From the NCBI RefSeq assembly GCF_002099425.1, contig NW_018343987.1, positions 15,253,501 through 15,317,500 of the forward strand: 64,000 nt of DNA, given 5' to 3'. The position numbers were made by a program, and so were the translations under genes. The notes beneath the pieces were generated by a model. The model worked only from the letters and a program-made list of their open reading frames with translations. It did not search any database and was not told the DNA's origin. This stretch comes from Phascolarctos cinereus. Lineage: Eukaryota; Chordata; Mammalia; Diprotodontia; Phascolarctidae. This document shows, piece after piece, positions 29,169-39,960 of the stretch. Within the stretch, counting starts at the first letter, position 1. Each line of letters opens with the position of its first letter.

Positions 29169-30537
29169 TAAAATACATAGTATCCTTCATGAGGGGCTCT
29201 GAGTGCAAGCAATAAGGCGGTAGCTTGTCTCCCATACCAATTCCAAATCTTACCCCACCAAACAACTTCACAGCCTCATTTCCTTTTGTCCAAATTAACT
29301 TTGAATAATGCTGTGATTCATGGTTTCTGTCTGAGTTCCAAAATATATAACCAGGGAATCATTCCTGTGAGGAGTGTTGATTGCTAATACCTTTAACATG
29401 CCTGTTTCTGACTTGTGAGAGCAGGAAAAAAATATATTTTCATGTCATTTGTATATATGCTTTCTAAAAAAGTATCATTTTGGCCCTTTCTACAAGGTTG
29501 TCATTTTAAGTGGTAGTTTGGCCTCGTTCCAAAACTTGATGCATCAGGGGTCAGGTCACCTCTAAAGCAACAGTAATTTTTATGCTGAGCTCCCCTAATG
29601 TAATTGTTTAGGCTGGAAGATTCACATCTCATTTCAGAGGGCCAGGGAGAATGGTTCTCAATGAAAAGGGCACAGCATTTAAGAGGAAAGTCTTCTCCAA
29701 TGCTGAGACAGAAAAAAGCTAGAGAGGTTATTTCTTCTATCCCAACTTAGCAATTGTTTAAAGAAGAGACTCAGGAAATACACTTGGGACAACTTGAGGC
29801 AAAGGCCCCTTGGGATACAATCGATAAAAGTTGGGAGATGAATATAAAGCAGTTTAGGCTGATCAGTGGGCTTTCGACTATCTACAGAGGTCATTCTGGA
29901 TTATAGGAAGGGGATATTATAGGATATAAGATAAGCACCCTTCCTTCACAGGTATGAGCAAAGCCCAAATCAAGCAGAAAGCATGAAGGACCACCTGCTC
30001 AACGTTCCACCTGCCATTACAAAAGTCTGGTCTGGTTGGCGTCAGAGCTGGACTCTCATGGCCCCTACCTAATACTTTAATTTGGAACCTAACACAAAAA
30101 CACCTGAAAGCAACGAAGGGAGAAAATTAATTACTCAGACAACAGCACAGCTGGTGAGCCTCAACTGGAGCCTGGGCGAGGCTGAATCTGACCCTCTAGT
30201 AGGAAAGGAAAGCCAAAAAAGAAATGTTCTCCTGGTTGTTAGCCACCTGTGGTGACTTCCTTCATGGCTGCATAGACTAAAGGCTGCCCTGAAGATCCAG
30301 ATTCCCTTTTTCTCCTCTGACTTTACACAGTTGTCCTGTGAGGGGCGCCAAGTGCAGATATTTTCATTTCTGGTCTAGACCTATGATTCTGAAAATGTTG
30401 AGGGTTTCTGGTATGAAACCTACTCCACAATGCAGATTGGTAACTGTGCTGTCATTTATACTCTTAGATAATTAATTACTTGAGGCATTACCTGATAATT
30501 ACCTCAATTCCTTTGAGACTGAATGACTGACTATATC
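29169..30537. other. Unique DNA, no supported gene
   Basis: About 1.4 kb shows no recognised repeat. No exon with flanking splice signals and a family motif was found. Confidence 0.45.
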
Positions 30538-30757
30538 AGAGGTAGGATTTTAACCCTGGCCTTCCTGACTCCAAGCTTAGATAGGCACTCCTCCTTTACA
30601 TTGTCTCTCAAGAGCAAGTATTATTTCTGTCCATTTTACAGATGAGAACACTGAACATCAGAGAGGTAAAACAACTTGCTCATAGTCACACAACCAGTAA
30701 ATGTCAGAGCCGGAACTCAAACTCAGATCTCCATTATGCCATACCACCTTTTTCTCT
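30538..30757 (-). mobile_element. MIR-type SINE pieces
   Basis: A head-side piece (30538-30600, AGAGGTAGGATTTTAACCCT) is followed by a longer reversed MIR (30612-30757: CATTTTACAGATGAGAACAC, CATAGTCACACAACCAGTAA). Both are diverged. Confidence 0.6.
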
Positions 30758-31805
30758 CCCTCCACCCTCATTCCTTTGTAAGCGTAGCCTTCAGAAGGCT
30801 CTGGGTAACTATTTCTTTTACCCTAGGATCCCTCAACCCAAGTTGAACCAATAGAAAAAATTAGTCAGAGAAAGGGACCAGGAAATCTCTTGGGGAAAGT
30901 TCTTATAAAATCTGTGTGCTCAAGTTTTTCCTTTGGTCAGATGATCCGTAGCAAGCCACAGCTGCAGAAGTCCAACTGAGCAAATGATTGTAGGGAGAAA
31001 AAAAATGTAAATATTCAGAATTATTGTCTCTGGCATTCATTTTTACTGCTGCAACCCAAATGGGCTGGTTTTAATTGAAAAGGAGCCTTCTAATGGGAAA
31101 CCTAGTCTCCTATCCAGTCCTCAAGCACACAGGATGGAAATGTCACCCTGGTCTATTTGGTGAGCCTTCAACTTAGAGTTTGCATGGATGGTGCCTGGAG
31201 CAGCAGCCAGGTAGGACAGTCCCAAGGGGAGAATTGTAAGGCTTCTGAAAAGTCTGGACTCCACACCTTGGCAAGCGGCATTTGTTTACATAAGGAAGCA
31301 GGAAGGAGAGCTTAAACAACGACTTTCAAATCCCTCAAGAGCCATTAGACTCCAAATGGTGTCCAGCTGTTCTCCAGCTTCCCTCAGATCCCCATCTGTG
31401 GCCTGTTTTAGGTGGTGTCTAATTGACAGGACAACTTTGGCTGGCAAATGCCTGGACCGTTTGGTGCTCAGGATCTCCTTAACGTACAGTCTGAGATGGA
31501 GCTAGCAAAACCTGGTCCTTTCAATGTGCATCTGGAGTCTAATCAGGAAGCGTCTGGATCACGGTGTTCTGCCTGGCTGACCGACCCCTAAAAGCCTGAG
31601 CCAAGTTGTGGGGTTAATTGGCCTCCTGGGAGGTACACTTCCCTCCTGCTTAGACTAAAGATCTTTCCCCATAGTCCCTAGGGGGTTATTAAGATGTGAT
31701 GAAGACTGACCAATTGGAAGTCAGGACAAAAGATGGCCATGGGCATCAAACAATGAGCTAAAGACCAACTCCTAGGTAGAAATAGCAGCATTTGTGCATA
31801 TTGGA
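30758..31805. other. Repeat-free block, candidate conserved non-coding DNA
   Basis: No repeat or coding feature was recognised. The part at 30940-31110 is balanced in composition, free of low complexity, and has TTTTAATTGAAAAGGAGCC-type AT-rich motifs. It is a reasonable place to look for conservation, which I could not test. Confidence 0.35.
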
Positions 31806-31905
31806 CCACTGATTTACTCACTCATTCAACAAACAGTTATTGAGGATCTACTATGTGAAGGGCATACATGACAAATTTCTGAAATTTATTATTGCCATTT
31901 AGCTC
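31806..31905 (+). mobile_element. Ancient unassigned repeat, fragment
   Basis: CATTCAACAAACAGTTATTG and AGGATCTACTATGTGAAGGG match the start of the dispersed element at 14215. Confidence 0.4.
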
Positions 31906-32441
31906 TTTAGTGACTAGATACAGAGCACAGTAGATTTTAAAGGGAATGGGTAGTTTCTTTATTGGCTAGACATAGAAGAATCTCCTCCCTTGCTCCTTCC
32001 ACATGTTGTTTCCCCATTTAGGTTTACCTTGAGTTCCGCTAGGGTTACATTGATTTGTGGGCTAAGAATTTTGTCTGGATGAGTTAGACCCTGGGTGACT
32101 AATACCCTAGGGTAATGAAGCTCCCAATCCTGGGATATGCCAGTCACCCTTCTATGGACCTGGGGTCACAACAGGCCAGATAGTGATTCCATTTTAGACC
32201 TGAAAAGTAGTCATGCTGGGTTTTGACACCAGGGGCTGCTGTGACAGATAAATGGGAAGAAGAAGGAAATGCATCATAAATCTGCAACCTTAATCCTGTA
32301 CTTTCCCAAGGATTTTATTACCTTTATTGAATTTTTTATTGAAGAATTCATGTGGCTAGATCCATATTAGGTGAGAAAAGAGACAGCCCTGGTTCCATTT
32401 GGAAATTTTAGAACTTGTGTTCTCTGGGCTCTCTTATGAGA
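31906..32441. other. No gene recognised
   Basis: Unique-looking DNA of about 530 bp. Confidence 0.4.
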
Positions 32442-32715
32442 CAGTTAGGTTCCATAGTGGAGCAAGTGTTGGCCTTGGAGAGAGGAGGACCTGAGTTTGA
32501 ATCTTGACTTCGATTCTTACTAAATGTTTGAGCTGGGTCAAATCTCTTAATCTATCTCAATTTCCTCGATTCCTATAATTTCCTCATCTAAAATGGGGGC
32601 AATAATACAGCACCTACCTCATAGGATTGTTATAAAATTCAAACAAGATAACACATACGCACACACACACACACACAAACTGTAAAGTGTTATATAAACA
32701 TAAGCTATTATGTTT
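32442..32715 (+). mobile_element. MIR/Ther-1 type CORE-SINE with internal (CA)n
   Basis: AGGAGGACCTGAGTTTGAAT, TTTCCTCATCTAAAATGGGG, GCACCTACCTCATAGGATTG and AACTGTAAAGTGTTATATAA give the order. A (CA)n run at 32656-32678 has grown in the 3' half. Confidence 0.7.
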
Positions 32716-32814
32716 CTACTGTTGAAGCCCTGAGAATTGGCTTCTTACTTTCACTATATGTCTAGGACATAGAGCTGGAAGGTAAATTGAAATCAGCTAT
32801 TCCAATGACCAATC

Positions 32815-33012
32815 TTAGGATCATAAATTTAGAGCTGAAAAGGAGCTGACAGGTCCTCTATTCCAACCTTTTCATTCTATAGGTGAGGAAATGGAAATCT
32901 ACAGGCAAGAAGGGATTTGCCCAAGGTCACACAGGCAGTAAGGAGCAGACCTGGGATTCAAACTCAATCCTCTCAAATACAATGTTATTCCCATTATTCC
33001 ATACTTCCTCAC
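32815..33012 (-). mobile_element. MIR3-type SINE
   Basis: TTAGAGCTGAAAAGGAGCTG, CTATAGGTGAGGAAATGGAA, TTGCCCAAGGTCACACAGGC and GGGATTCAAACTCAATCCTC are reversed MIR3 blocks. Confidence 0.7.
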
Positions 33013-33179
33013 CTCAGTGCCTGGCAGTATAATCACTACTCTTCACGTACCTCCAGTTAGGCACAGAAACTAATGTCACAAACAGCTTTCTGTTGATTCC
33101 CCAGGGGTTGGTAAGGATTCATATCAAGCAAGCCGTAAAAATAAACATGTCATTGATTTTCATCTGTGGGTCCTACTCC

Positions 33180-34443
33180 CCTCAGCAACATGTGAACAAA
33201 AAATTACTAGAAGTGCAGGCTGGTTTTCAAAGAGGTAGAGGAACTAGAGACCAAATTGCCAATATCCATTAGATTATGGAGAAATCAAGAGTTCCAGGGG
33301 GAAAAAATATCTATTTCTGCTTCATTGAGTACACTAAAGCCTTTAACTGTGTGGATCACAACAAAATGTGGCAAGTCCTCAAAGGGATGGGAGTACCAGA
33401 TCATCTTCCTTGTGTCCCAAGGAATGTGTATTCAGGTCAAGAAGCAACAGTTAGATCTGAACATGAAACAATTGATTGGTTTAAGATTGGAAAAGGAGTG
33501 TGACAAGGTGGAATACTGTCACTTTATTTATCTTACATGCAGATCACATCATGTAAAATATCAGGCTGGTTGAATCAAAAGATATAATTCAGATTACTGG
33601 GAGAAATACCAACAATCTCAGATATACAGATGGTACCACTCTAATGGCAGAAAGTGAAGAAGAATTAAGAAGCCTCTTGATGAGGTTCAACAAAGTGAGT
33701 ATAAAATTTGTCAACTATGATCTTGGCAACTGGTCCCATAATTCCTGGTATATAGAGGGAGAAAAAATGGAAGCAGTCTCAGACTTTATATTCTGGGGCT
33801 CAAAGATCACTGCAGACTGTGACTGCAGCCATGAAGTTAAAAGATGCTTGATTCTTAGAAGGAAAGCTTTGGCAAATCTGTACAGCATACTAAAAAGCAG
33901 AGAAATCATCTTGCTGACAAAGGTCTGTATAGTCAAAGCTATGGTTTTTCCAGTAGCAATGGATGACTGTGAGAATTGGACTACAAGGAAATCTGAGAGC
34001 TGTAGAATTGATGCTTGAATTATGGTGCTACAGAAGACTTTTTTGTTGGAGAGGCAATTGGGATTAAGTGACTTGCCCAGGGTCACACAACCAGTGAGTG
34101 TAGAGAAGACTTTTGAGAGTTCCTGGGACAGCAAGGAGATCAAATCAGTCAATACTTAAATTAATTCAGGCTATTCATCAGAAGGTGAAATACTGAAGCT
34201 GAAGCTTAAATACTTTGGTCACTTAATGAGAATACAGGATTTATTGGAAAAGACCCTAATGTTGGGAAAGATTGAAGGCAAAAAGAGAAGGTGGCAGCAG
34301 AGGATGCAGAGATAGATAGTGTCATGGAAACAATAGACATGAACTTGGACAGACTTTGGGAGATTGTGAAGGATATAAGGGCCTGGTGTGCTATGGTCCA
34401 TGGTGTCAGGGAGACTCAGGCATGACTGAAGTACTGAACAACA
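33180..34443 (+). mobile_element. RTE/BovB LINE, 3' half, degenerate
   Basis: The deduced protein pieces are those of the BovB reverse transcriptase: EVQAGFQRGRGTRDQIANI, then KAFNCVDHNKMW, then GQEATVRSEHETIDWFKIGK. The catalytic YADD is replaced by YTDG (LRYTDGTTLMAESEEELRSL near 33620-33675). Later blocks are WGSKITADCDCSHEVKR, KVCIVKAMVFPVAM and YFGHLM near 34210. It ends in an AACAACAA run. Frameshifts and stops make it inactive. A 61-bp SINE piece with an 11-bp target duplication lies at 34043-34103. It is 5'-truncated. Confidence 0.9.
34043..34103 (-). mobile_element. Very short SINE insertion in BovB
   Basis: GGCAATTGGGATTAAGTGAC and TTGCCCAGGGTCACACAACC are a piece of the A-tailed SINE CORE. 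It is flanked by AGAAGACTTTT at 34032-34042 and 34104-34114. The duplication shows a real insertion that was 5'-truncated. Confidence 0.85.
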
Positions 34444-34484
34444 ACAATATGGGTTCTATTGTGGAGATTCATGGTAGGGATCAT

Positions 34485-34665
34485 CAAATGTTAGAAAAGG
34501 GAGGGACCTTTGAGATCCTCTAGTGCCACCACCTTATTTTACAGATAAGGAAACAGGTTCATGGAGGTTAAAATTACTAGTACCAGGTAAGGTTACACAA
34601 ATAGTAAGTAAGAGCCAGGAGATAGAAACTCAGGTTACTTGTCTGTAAAATGAGTGGGTTAGAAT
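34485..34665 (-). mobile_element. MIR3-type SINE
   Basis: GGGAGGGACCTTTGAGATCC and TTTTACAGATAAGGAAACAG are reversed MIR3 blocks. A tiny plus-strand MIR tail (TGTAAAATGAGTGGGTTAGA) abuts it. Confidence 0.6.
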
Positions 34666-35217
34666 TCGTAGAGAGAGAGAGGGCAGAAAAAGTGTTTCTT
34701 GAAGAAATTGTTTCCTGAAATTTGAGGGGCTTTCCTATGGACTCTGTAATATCAAGAGGGCCTAGTTCTTTCTTAGTCTAATAATGCTTAGGGCTGAGGA
34801 GCCCAGGTAAGAGCCCACATCTAGATTTACAGCCTCCCTGCTTGCCTTCTCAATATATGAGGGAAGGACTAGACAGAGGAGAGAATTTGGAACTCAAAAA
34901 AAAAAAGAATGTTAAAAATACAGAAATAAATAGTTTTATGGGTTCCTGATGGTCAGATTTTCTAATCCCATCATCTGCAAGTTTATTTGGTGGTTTATTT
35001 TAAAGACTGCTCTAAAAATACTTGTGGAAACCAATCTAAATTGAATAAGCCTAGTGAGATAACATTTTAAGTACTCTTCCTTCATGCCATGGTGTAGAAA
35101 GATTGCTGATAGTTCTTTTGGCTCCATAAAGAATCCTTATTAGCCTCCAAACTAATGCTAGGCATTTGGGCCTTTTTATCCTGAAAATAGTAGTTATGAC
35201 CAGTATCACAAAGATCA
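34666..35217. other. No gene; tiny L1 3' tip
   Basis: Mostly unique. The piece at 34875-34929 (GAGAATTTGGAACTCAAAAA) is the terminal ~55 bp of an L1 3' UTR with its A-tail. Confidence 0.5.
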
Positions 35218-35394
35218 GTGAACCATAGACTTAAGAACTAGATGTCATCTTAGAGGCCATTTAATGCAACCCCTTCATTTTACACATGAGAAATGACCAA
35301 GTTTATATATACAGTAAGTGACAGACTCAGGGTTGGAACCCCATGACCTCCAGCACTAAATCCAGCATGCTGTCCATTGCGCCCTGCTTCCTCT
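35218..35394 (-). mobile_element. MIR3-type SINE
   Basis: GATGTCATCTTAGAGGCCAT, CATTTTACACATGAGAAATG and CAGCATGCTGTCCATTGCGC mark the reversed copy through its head. Confidence 0.65.
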
Positions 35395-35581
35395 GTCCAC
35401 TGCTTGGCAATCTTCTCCAGTGGTAGGGAATTGAGGTCAGTTATGAAGGGTCAGATGCACAACCCTCAGGTCTTAGCTGCTGGACAGATCTTCACTGCTC
35501 AGATCCTTTCTTGAGTGGATTTTGCAGCCTGGCTTTGGAAGAGTACAACTGTTAACCACATGGAGTACCAGGATAAATATA

Positions 35582-35585
<4 letters not shown>
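35395..35585. other. No gene recognised
   Basis: Unique-looking DNA. Confidence 0.4.

Positions 35586-35671
<86 letters not shown>
35586..35671. repeat. (CT)n polypyrimidine microsatellite
   Basis: About 85 bp of CT repeats with a single break (CCTCT near 35639). It accounts for the long arginine/glutamate and serine/leucine open frames on the two strands. Confidence 0.97.
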
Positions 35672-35672
<1 letters not shown>

Positions 35673-36509
35673 CTTCCTCCTTCCCTCCTGCCTGATTTAC
35701 CTAGAGGTACAAAAATCAACACTACATAAAACAACATTGAAGGAGACAAGAGAAAACCTGGACCACTGCAATTCAATCATTCTCAGCTTCTTCAAAGCCT
35801 GCACGGCCATTCATTTTCCCACTCTCCCTCAGTGCACTATAACTCTTACAAAAAATGGGCTGGTCTGACAGTGATACACGTCAGCAACGTGAAGCTTGGA
35901 AAGCCCATCTCTAGTGTGTGACTTCAGTTGAACACTGACTCTGCAATTGTTACTATGGCCACAGTTAGACTAGGGAGGAACCAAGGGCTCAACTGAAACT
36001 CTAACCATATCCTCTTGATCTTGTAGGGGCTCTTAACTCCAGAAGAAAGCTTCACAAATTTAGGGAATAATTCCTTCAAGAAAAACCTTCCCTACCCTCT
36101 TTCCCTGTGATGTTCAGCCTCCTCCTCCTCTAGCACATACCCTTGTGCCCAATGAACCAATCTCACCCTGGAGGCAAGCTCAGTCTCCCCCTTCCTGCTG
36201 CCCTGTTTTTCACTAATATGCTCATATCTCATCTGCCTTAGCATTTTGCTTTTCTAAGCTTCTTAATCCCTCATAATTGAATATATTTTATGCTGACGTG
36301 TGGTACTGTTAATCATGCCTCTGGGCAATGCCTGAAGGGACATTTTATTTCATTCTTTCCTGGGCCTTATGCCAATTTAGTACCCCCCACACACCTCCAT
36401 CTCTGAGGGATGGGCTTTGTCTAAGAGGGTTAAATTCAAATTAAAGGTAAAGAAAAACTTCCTCACCATCAGAGTTGAGAGATCCTCTGATGGGATGGCT
36501 GGAGAAAAT
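35672..36509. other. No gene recognised
   Basis: Unique-looking DNA of about 840 bp. Confidence 0.45.
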
Positions 36510-36589
36510 GATTAGACAATAACAGCTTGCATTCATTCTGCACTTGACCCAGTACTTTCCTAAGAGGTAAATACCATAAACATCATCAT
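36510..36589 (-). mobile_element. MIR-type SINE, first part
   Basis: The reversed 3' end (AACAGCTTGCATTCATTCTG, TTTCCTAAGAGGTAAATACC) leads to AAACATCATCAT, where a Mar-1 inserted. Confidence 0.6.
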
Positions 36590-36840
36590 TTGTTGTTGTT
36601 CAGTTAGTGCCAATCCTTTGTGACCCTATGGATGTTGTCCATGGGGTTTTCTTGGCAAAGATACTATCCTGGTTTGCCATTTCCTTCTCCAGATCATTTT
36701 ACAGATAAAGAAACTGAGGCAAACAGGGTTAAGTGACTTGCCCAGTGTCACACATTTAGTAAGTGGTTGAGGCTGTTTGAACTCAGATCTTTCAACTTCA
36801 GGCCCAGTGTTCTAGCCACTGAATCACTTAGCTCCCGCCA
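36590..36840 (-). mobile_element. Mar-1 type CORE-SINE with 12-bp target duplication
   Basis: The tail (TCCTTTGTGACCCTATGGAT, GGGGTTTTCTTGGCAAAGAT), CORE (AAGTGACTTGCCCAGTGTCA) and head (ATCACTTAGCTCCC) are complete. AAACATCATCAT occurs at 36578-36589 and 36841-36852. The host is an older MIR, so the order of events is clear. Confidence 0.9.
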
Positions 36841-36995
36841 AAACATCATCATACCCATCTTATAAATGATAAACCTAAGACTGAATCAGATTATGTGATT
36901 TGTCCACAAGTCTTCAATTATACAGCCATAACTTGAATCCAGGTCTTCTGATTTTCAGTCTAAGGTTCTTTCCACTACACCAAGCTCCCTCTTTT
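36841..36995 (-). mobile_element. MIR-type SINE, second part
   Basis: CCCATCTTATAAATGATAAA, ATTTGTCCACAAGTCTTCAA and GTTCTTTCCACTACACCAAG complete the copy begun at 36510. Confidence 0.6.
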
Positions 36996-37056
36996 CTAGA
37001 GATTTTCAAGAAGAGGAACAACACCCTCCTTTCCTATATGATGTGTCTGCCTAAAT

Positions 37057-37294
37057 CAGGAGTTCTTCAACTTTTTTTGTGTCATGGACCCCCTTTGATA
37101 GTCTGGTGAAGTTGATGGACCCCTTCTCACAATAATGTTTTGTTATCTACATTTATAATGGAAGTAAATAATAAACTTGAGTTAGAAGTTAGTGAAAATA
37201 TAGATATAATTTTTTTCTATATAAGTTCACAGACCCCTTAAAGTCTTTCCACAAACCTGTTGGGGTTCTGTGGACTTCAAGTTAAGAACCCTTG
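37057..37294. mobile_element. Non-autonomous hAT (Charlie-like) MITE
   Basis: Terminal repeats CAGGAGTTCTTCAACTT (left) and AAGTTAAGAACCCTTG (right) are near reverse complements. Inside are GTGTCATGGACCCCCTTTGA and TTCACAGACCCCTTAAAGTC. The flanking octamers GCCTAAAT (37049-37056) and GTCTGAAT (37295-37302) match at 6 of 8 positions, fitting the 8-bp duplication of hAT elements. It has no coding capacity. Confidence 0.8.
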
Positions 37295-37302
37295 GTCTGA
37301 AT

Positions 37303-38229
37303 GATTTCTCATAGCTCTGATGGATGGACAAGACTACCCCACAAGGGCCTTTCCTGCCTAGGGTGTTCCTGCCTATCCCAATGAGTTAGCTTTGTCACAT
37401 GCACTCCAGAAGAGACTTTAAAAAGAAAAGGGGAGACCTCAGAAAAGTTACCACCTATTTAGAATTCAAAAGAAACCCTGATGAAGTTAGCAGGAATGTT
37501 ATGGAATAAAGGGGAGAAAGGCTAAATTGCCTGCAAAGCTCCCATTGACCCAGCTTCAATGAAAGCTTTACTGGGGGCTGCACTGCCCTGCAAGGAGCAT
37601 TGTTTTCCCCAACTTCAAAGCTTGGATTTCGTTAAATTAAAAATGCATAAAGCCACAACCTTGTTTTCTTTCAATTTTAGTGTTCACAGAACTAGAAAGG
37701 ATTGATATGCCAGTAATAGCGGACGAGAGGGAGAAGAATTTATGACCCCAGAAGTGCTGAGGCAAAGCAATAGAAAGAAGCATTTACGTCTTTCTATTAA
37801 AGTAACTCATATTAAAAAGTAATAGAAGTTGGGGCGGCGGAGGCCTTACTTATTTCATCAGTGATGCCAACAGGCAGCAATTTGTCATAGCTAGAGAGCA
37901 GGAAACAATTGTCTGGCCCTTAAATGAGCCAACACTCGGGGTGGCATGCAAACAGAGTGTGGTTCAGAAACGGAGGTGGGTGGGCTCAGGGTAGCAGCAT
38001 CTCCTTGGAGGATACTGGCAGTTTGGATGGGGTATAGTCAAGATCCTTAGATTCAGTCAATGAACCAGAGTCTAGCCTAAAGCTGCTGCTGCTGCTGTTT
38101 CTAAGATGTTCGCTCTGTGGACAATTGGAATAGAATCAGTGGGGAGCAGCCTCCAGAGGCTCTTTGGCCTCTGACTTTACTTAGAAGGTTAAGATCATCC
38201 ATTGGGGGCTCCCTTGCTTTCCTTCCTTT
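37303..38229. other. Repeat-free block, candidate conserved non-coding DNA
   Basis: About 900 bp has no recognised repeat or exon. The part at 37560-37960 is non-repetitive and compositionally mixed (TTAAATTAAAAATGCATAAA, AATTTGTCATAGCTAGAGAG). Its appearance suggests a conserved element, but this is untested. Confidence 0.35.
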
Positions 38230-38640
38230 CCACTTAAGACTATGTATGTTTTATCTCCTCATTTTTCACTCCAGTCTTGGATAAAAACACAAGCATGTAT
38301 AAACTCTCCCCCCTGTCTTGAAAGAAACCTTCAGTTGACTTCTCCTCCCTCTAGTTATCACCTGATTTCCCTTCTTCCTTTCACTTCCAAACTTCTATGA
38401 TTCCTGTATTCACTGCTTCCATTTCCTTACCAGCCAATCACTCCAAGATTCCCTATCATCTGACTTCCATTCCAGACTTTATTCTAAAAACCTCTTTTTT
38501 CTGAGGTCAAGAGTGACCTACTTAATCATTGATGTCAAAGGTCTTTCCTGAGACCTCTTGGACCTCTCCATAGCCTTTGTCACTCTTGACCTATCAGTCC
38601 CTCCTTAAAACCGCCTGTCTTTGGCCTTCCATGATAATAT
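38230..38640 (+). mobile_element. L2 LINE, RT N-terminal region relic
   Basis: The plus strand preserves the CR1/L2-clade order: a counterpart of the 'FQSGFR...ETAL' block at TTCCATTCCAGACTTTATTC, then GACCTCTCCATAGCCTTTGT (read LDLSIAF, compare LLDLSAAFDTV). It is heavily mutated. Confidence 0.6.
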
Positions 38641-38679
38641 ACCATCCTCCCTTTAGCTTCCACCTATCCCTATTTGGAT

Positions 38680-38850
38680 CATAAAAGCATAAAATTTAGA
38701 CATGGAAAGACCTTTGAGATCACCTAATCCAACTGTCTCTTAGATGAGAAAACTTTGCCCAAGGTCATCTGGAATTGGCAGAATTGGCAGCACTGGTACC
38801 TAGGTTCTCTGGCTCCAAATCCAGAATTCTTTCCATATCATCACACTACT
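38680..38850 (-). mobile_element. MIR3-type SINE
   Basis: GGAAAGACCTTTGAGATCAC, TTAGATGAGAAAACTTTGCC and TCCAGAATTCTTTCCATATC are reversed MIR3 blocks. Confidence 0.6.
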
Positions 38851-39126
38851 GTTCCCCTCTGTCTCCTTTTTTGGTTCCCTTTCTTCTTCCCAGTCATAAA
38901 AATTTTATGCTTTTATGATCCAAAAACCTTCACTTGACTCTGCTACCCAAAATGGGGAGCAGCTAAGTCCCAAAGTAGTGCAGCCAGATGAGAAATGAGG
39001 AGATACTTGAGTTGAGCTCTCCCCTTAAAATGAAGGTTTTGAGTTCATGGCCCCATCCTTCAATCAGAGAGGCAGAGTGCAGCCATGAGGTAGAGTACCA
39101 GGGCAGATAAGACTATCCCAGTTCCT

Positions 39127-39375
39127 TGTTGTTGTTGTTGAGCAGTTTCAGTCCTGTGCTATTCTCCATGACCCCATTTGAGGTTTTCTTGGCGTTGATA
39201 CTGAAGTGGTTTGTCATTTCCTTCTCTAGATCATTTTCCAAATGAGGAAACTGAGACAAAGTTAAGTGACTTGTCCAGGGTCCAGTAACTGTCTGAGGCC
39301 AGATTTGAATTCAGGAAGATGAGTCTTCCTGACTCCAGGTCCAGCAGCCTATCTACTGCACCATCTAGCTGCCCT
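39127..39375 (-). mobile_element. Mar-1 type CORE-SINE, near full length
   Basis: The GTTGTTGTTG tail end, CATGACCCCATTTGAGGTTT, TGTCATTTCCTTCTCTAGAT, a shortened CORE (AAGTGACTTGTCCAGGGTCC) and the head GCACCATCTAGCTGCCC are all visible. Confidence 0.85.
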
Positions 39376-39439
39376 GTAATGAGTTTCAAAAATAATGAGC
39401 TAACAAAAATACCTTTTAGAACGTTCGCAGCAAATAGTC

Positions 39440-39960
39440 CTCTATCATCCACTCAAACACCTCTGGTGTTGGGTGTTGGGTGGGGATTCACTCCCTTCCA
39501 AAGTGTCTTATTATACTTTTGGATATCTCTAATTGCTTAAGAGTTGCCTTTTCTGTTTGTTTCTTACATAGAGCTGAGCTATACCATGCCATGACTTCCA
39601 CATGTTGCTCTGAATTCAGTTCTCTGATCAAACAGAATTTGTCTAATCTCTCTTCCAAATGATAGATCCTTAAGGTTCTGTCCTCCAGACAAAACAAACA
39701 CCCTCAGTTCCTTTGATCTTCCTTTGGGATATTCCTTCAATTCCTTCAAAATCCTTGCCACTCTTTTCTGAATAAACTCTAGCTTGTCAGTGCTTTCCCT
39801 TAAATGAGATGCTAAGCACTGAACACAACACTCTAGATGTGTGTCTGACCAGGGCAGATTTTGGTACAACTATTACCTCTCTCCTCATTGCTTTGCTTGA
39901 TGCAGCTTAAAGATAATATTACCTTCTACAACCATAGTGTTACATTAACCCCACACTGAG
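39440..39960 (-). mobile_element. CR1/L3-type LINE, C-terminal region
   Basis: Read on the minus strand it yields WSDTHLECCVQCLASHLRES, then DKLEFIQKRVARILKELKEY. This is the CR1 'LVRPHLEYCVQ...DIDKLExVQRRAT' region. It continues toward the CR1 3' part at 39500. The last open stretch is about 96 codons, but the element is incomplete. Confidence 0.75.

Noticed and set aside
35515-35868. 117-codon Ser/Leu-rich frame and opposite Arg/Glu-rich frame
   Set aside because: They are readings of the (CT)n tract.
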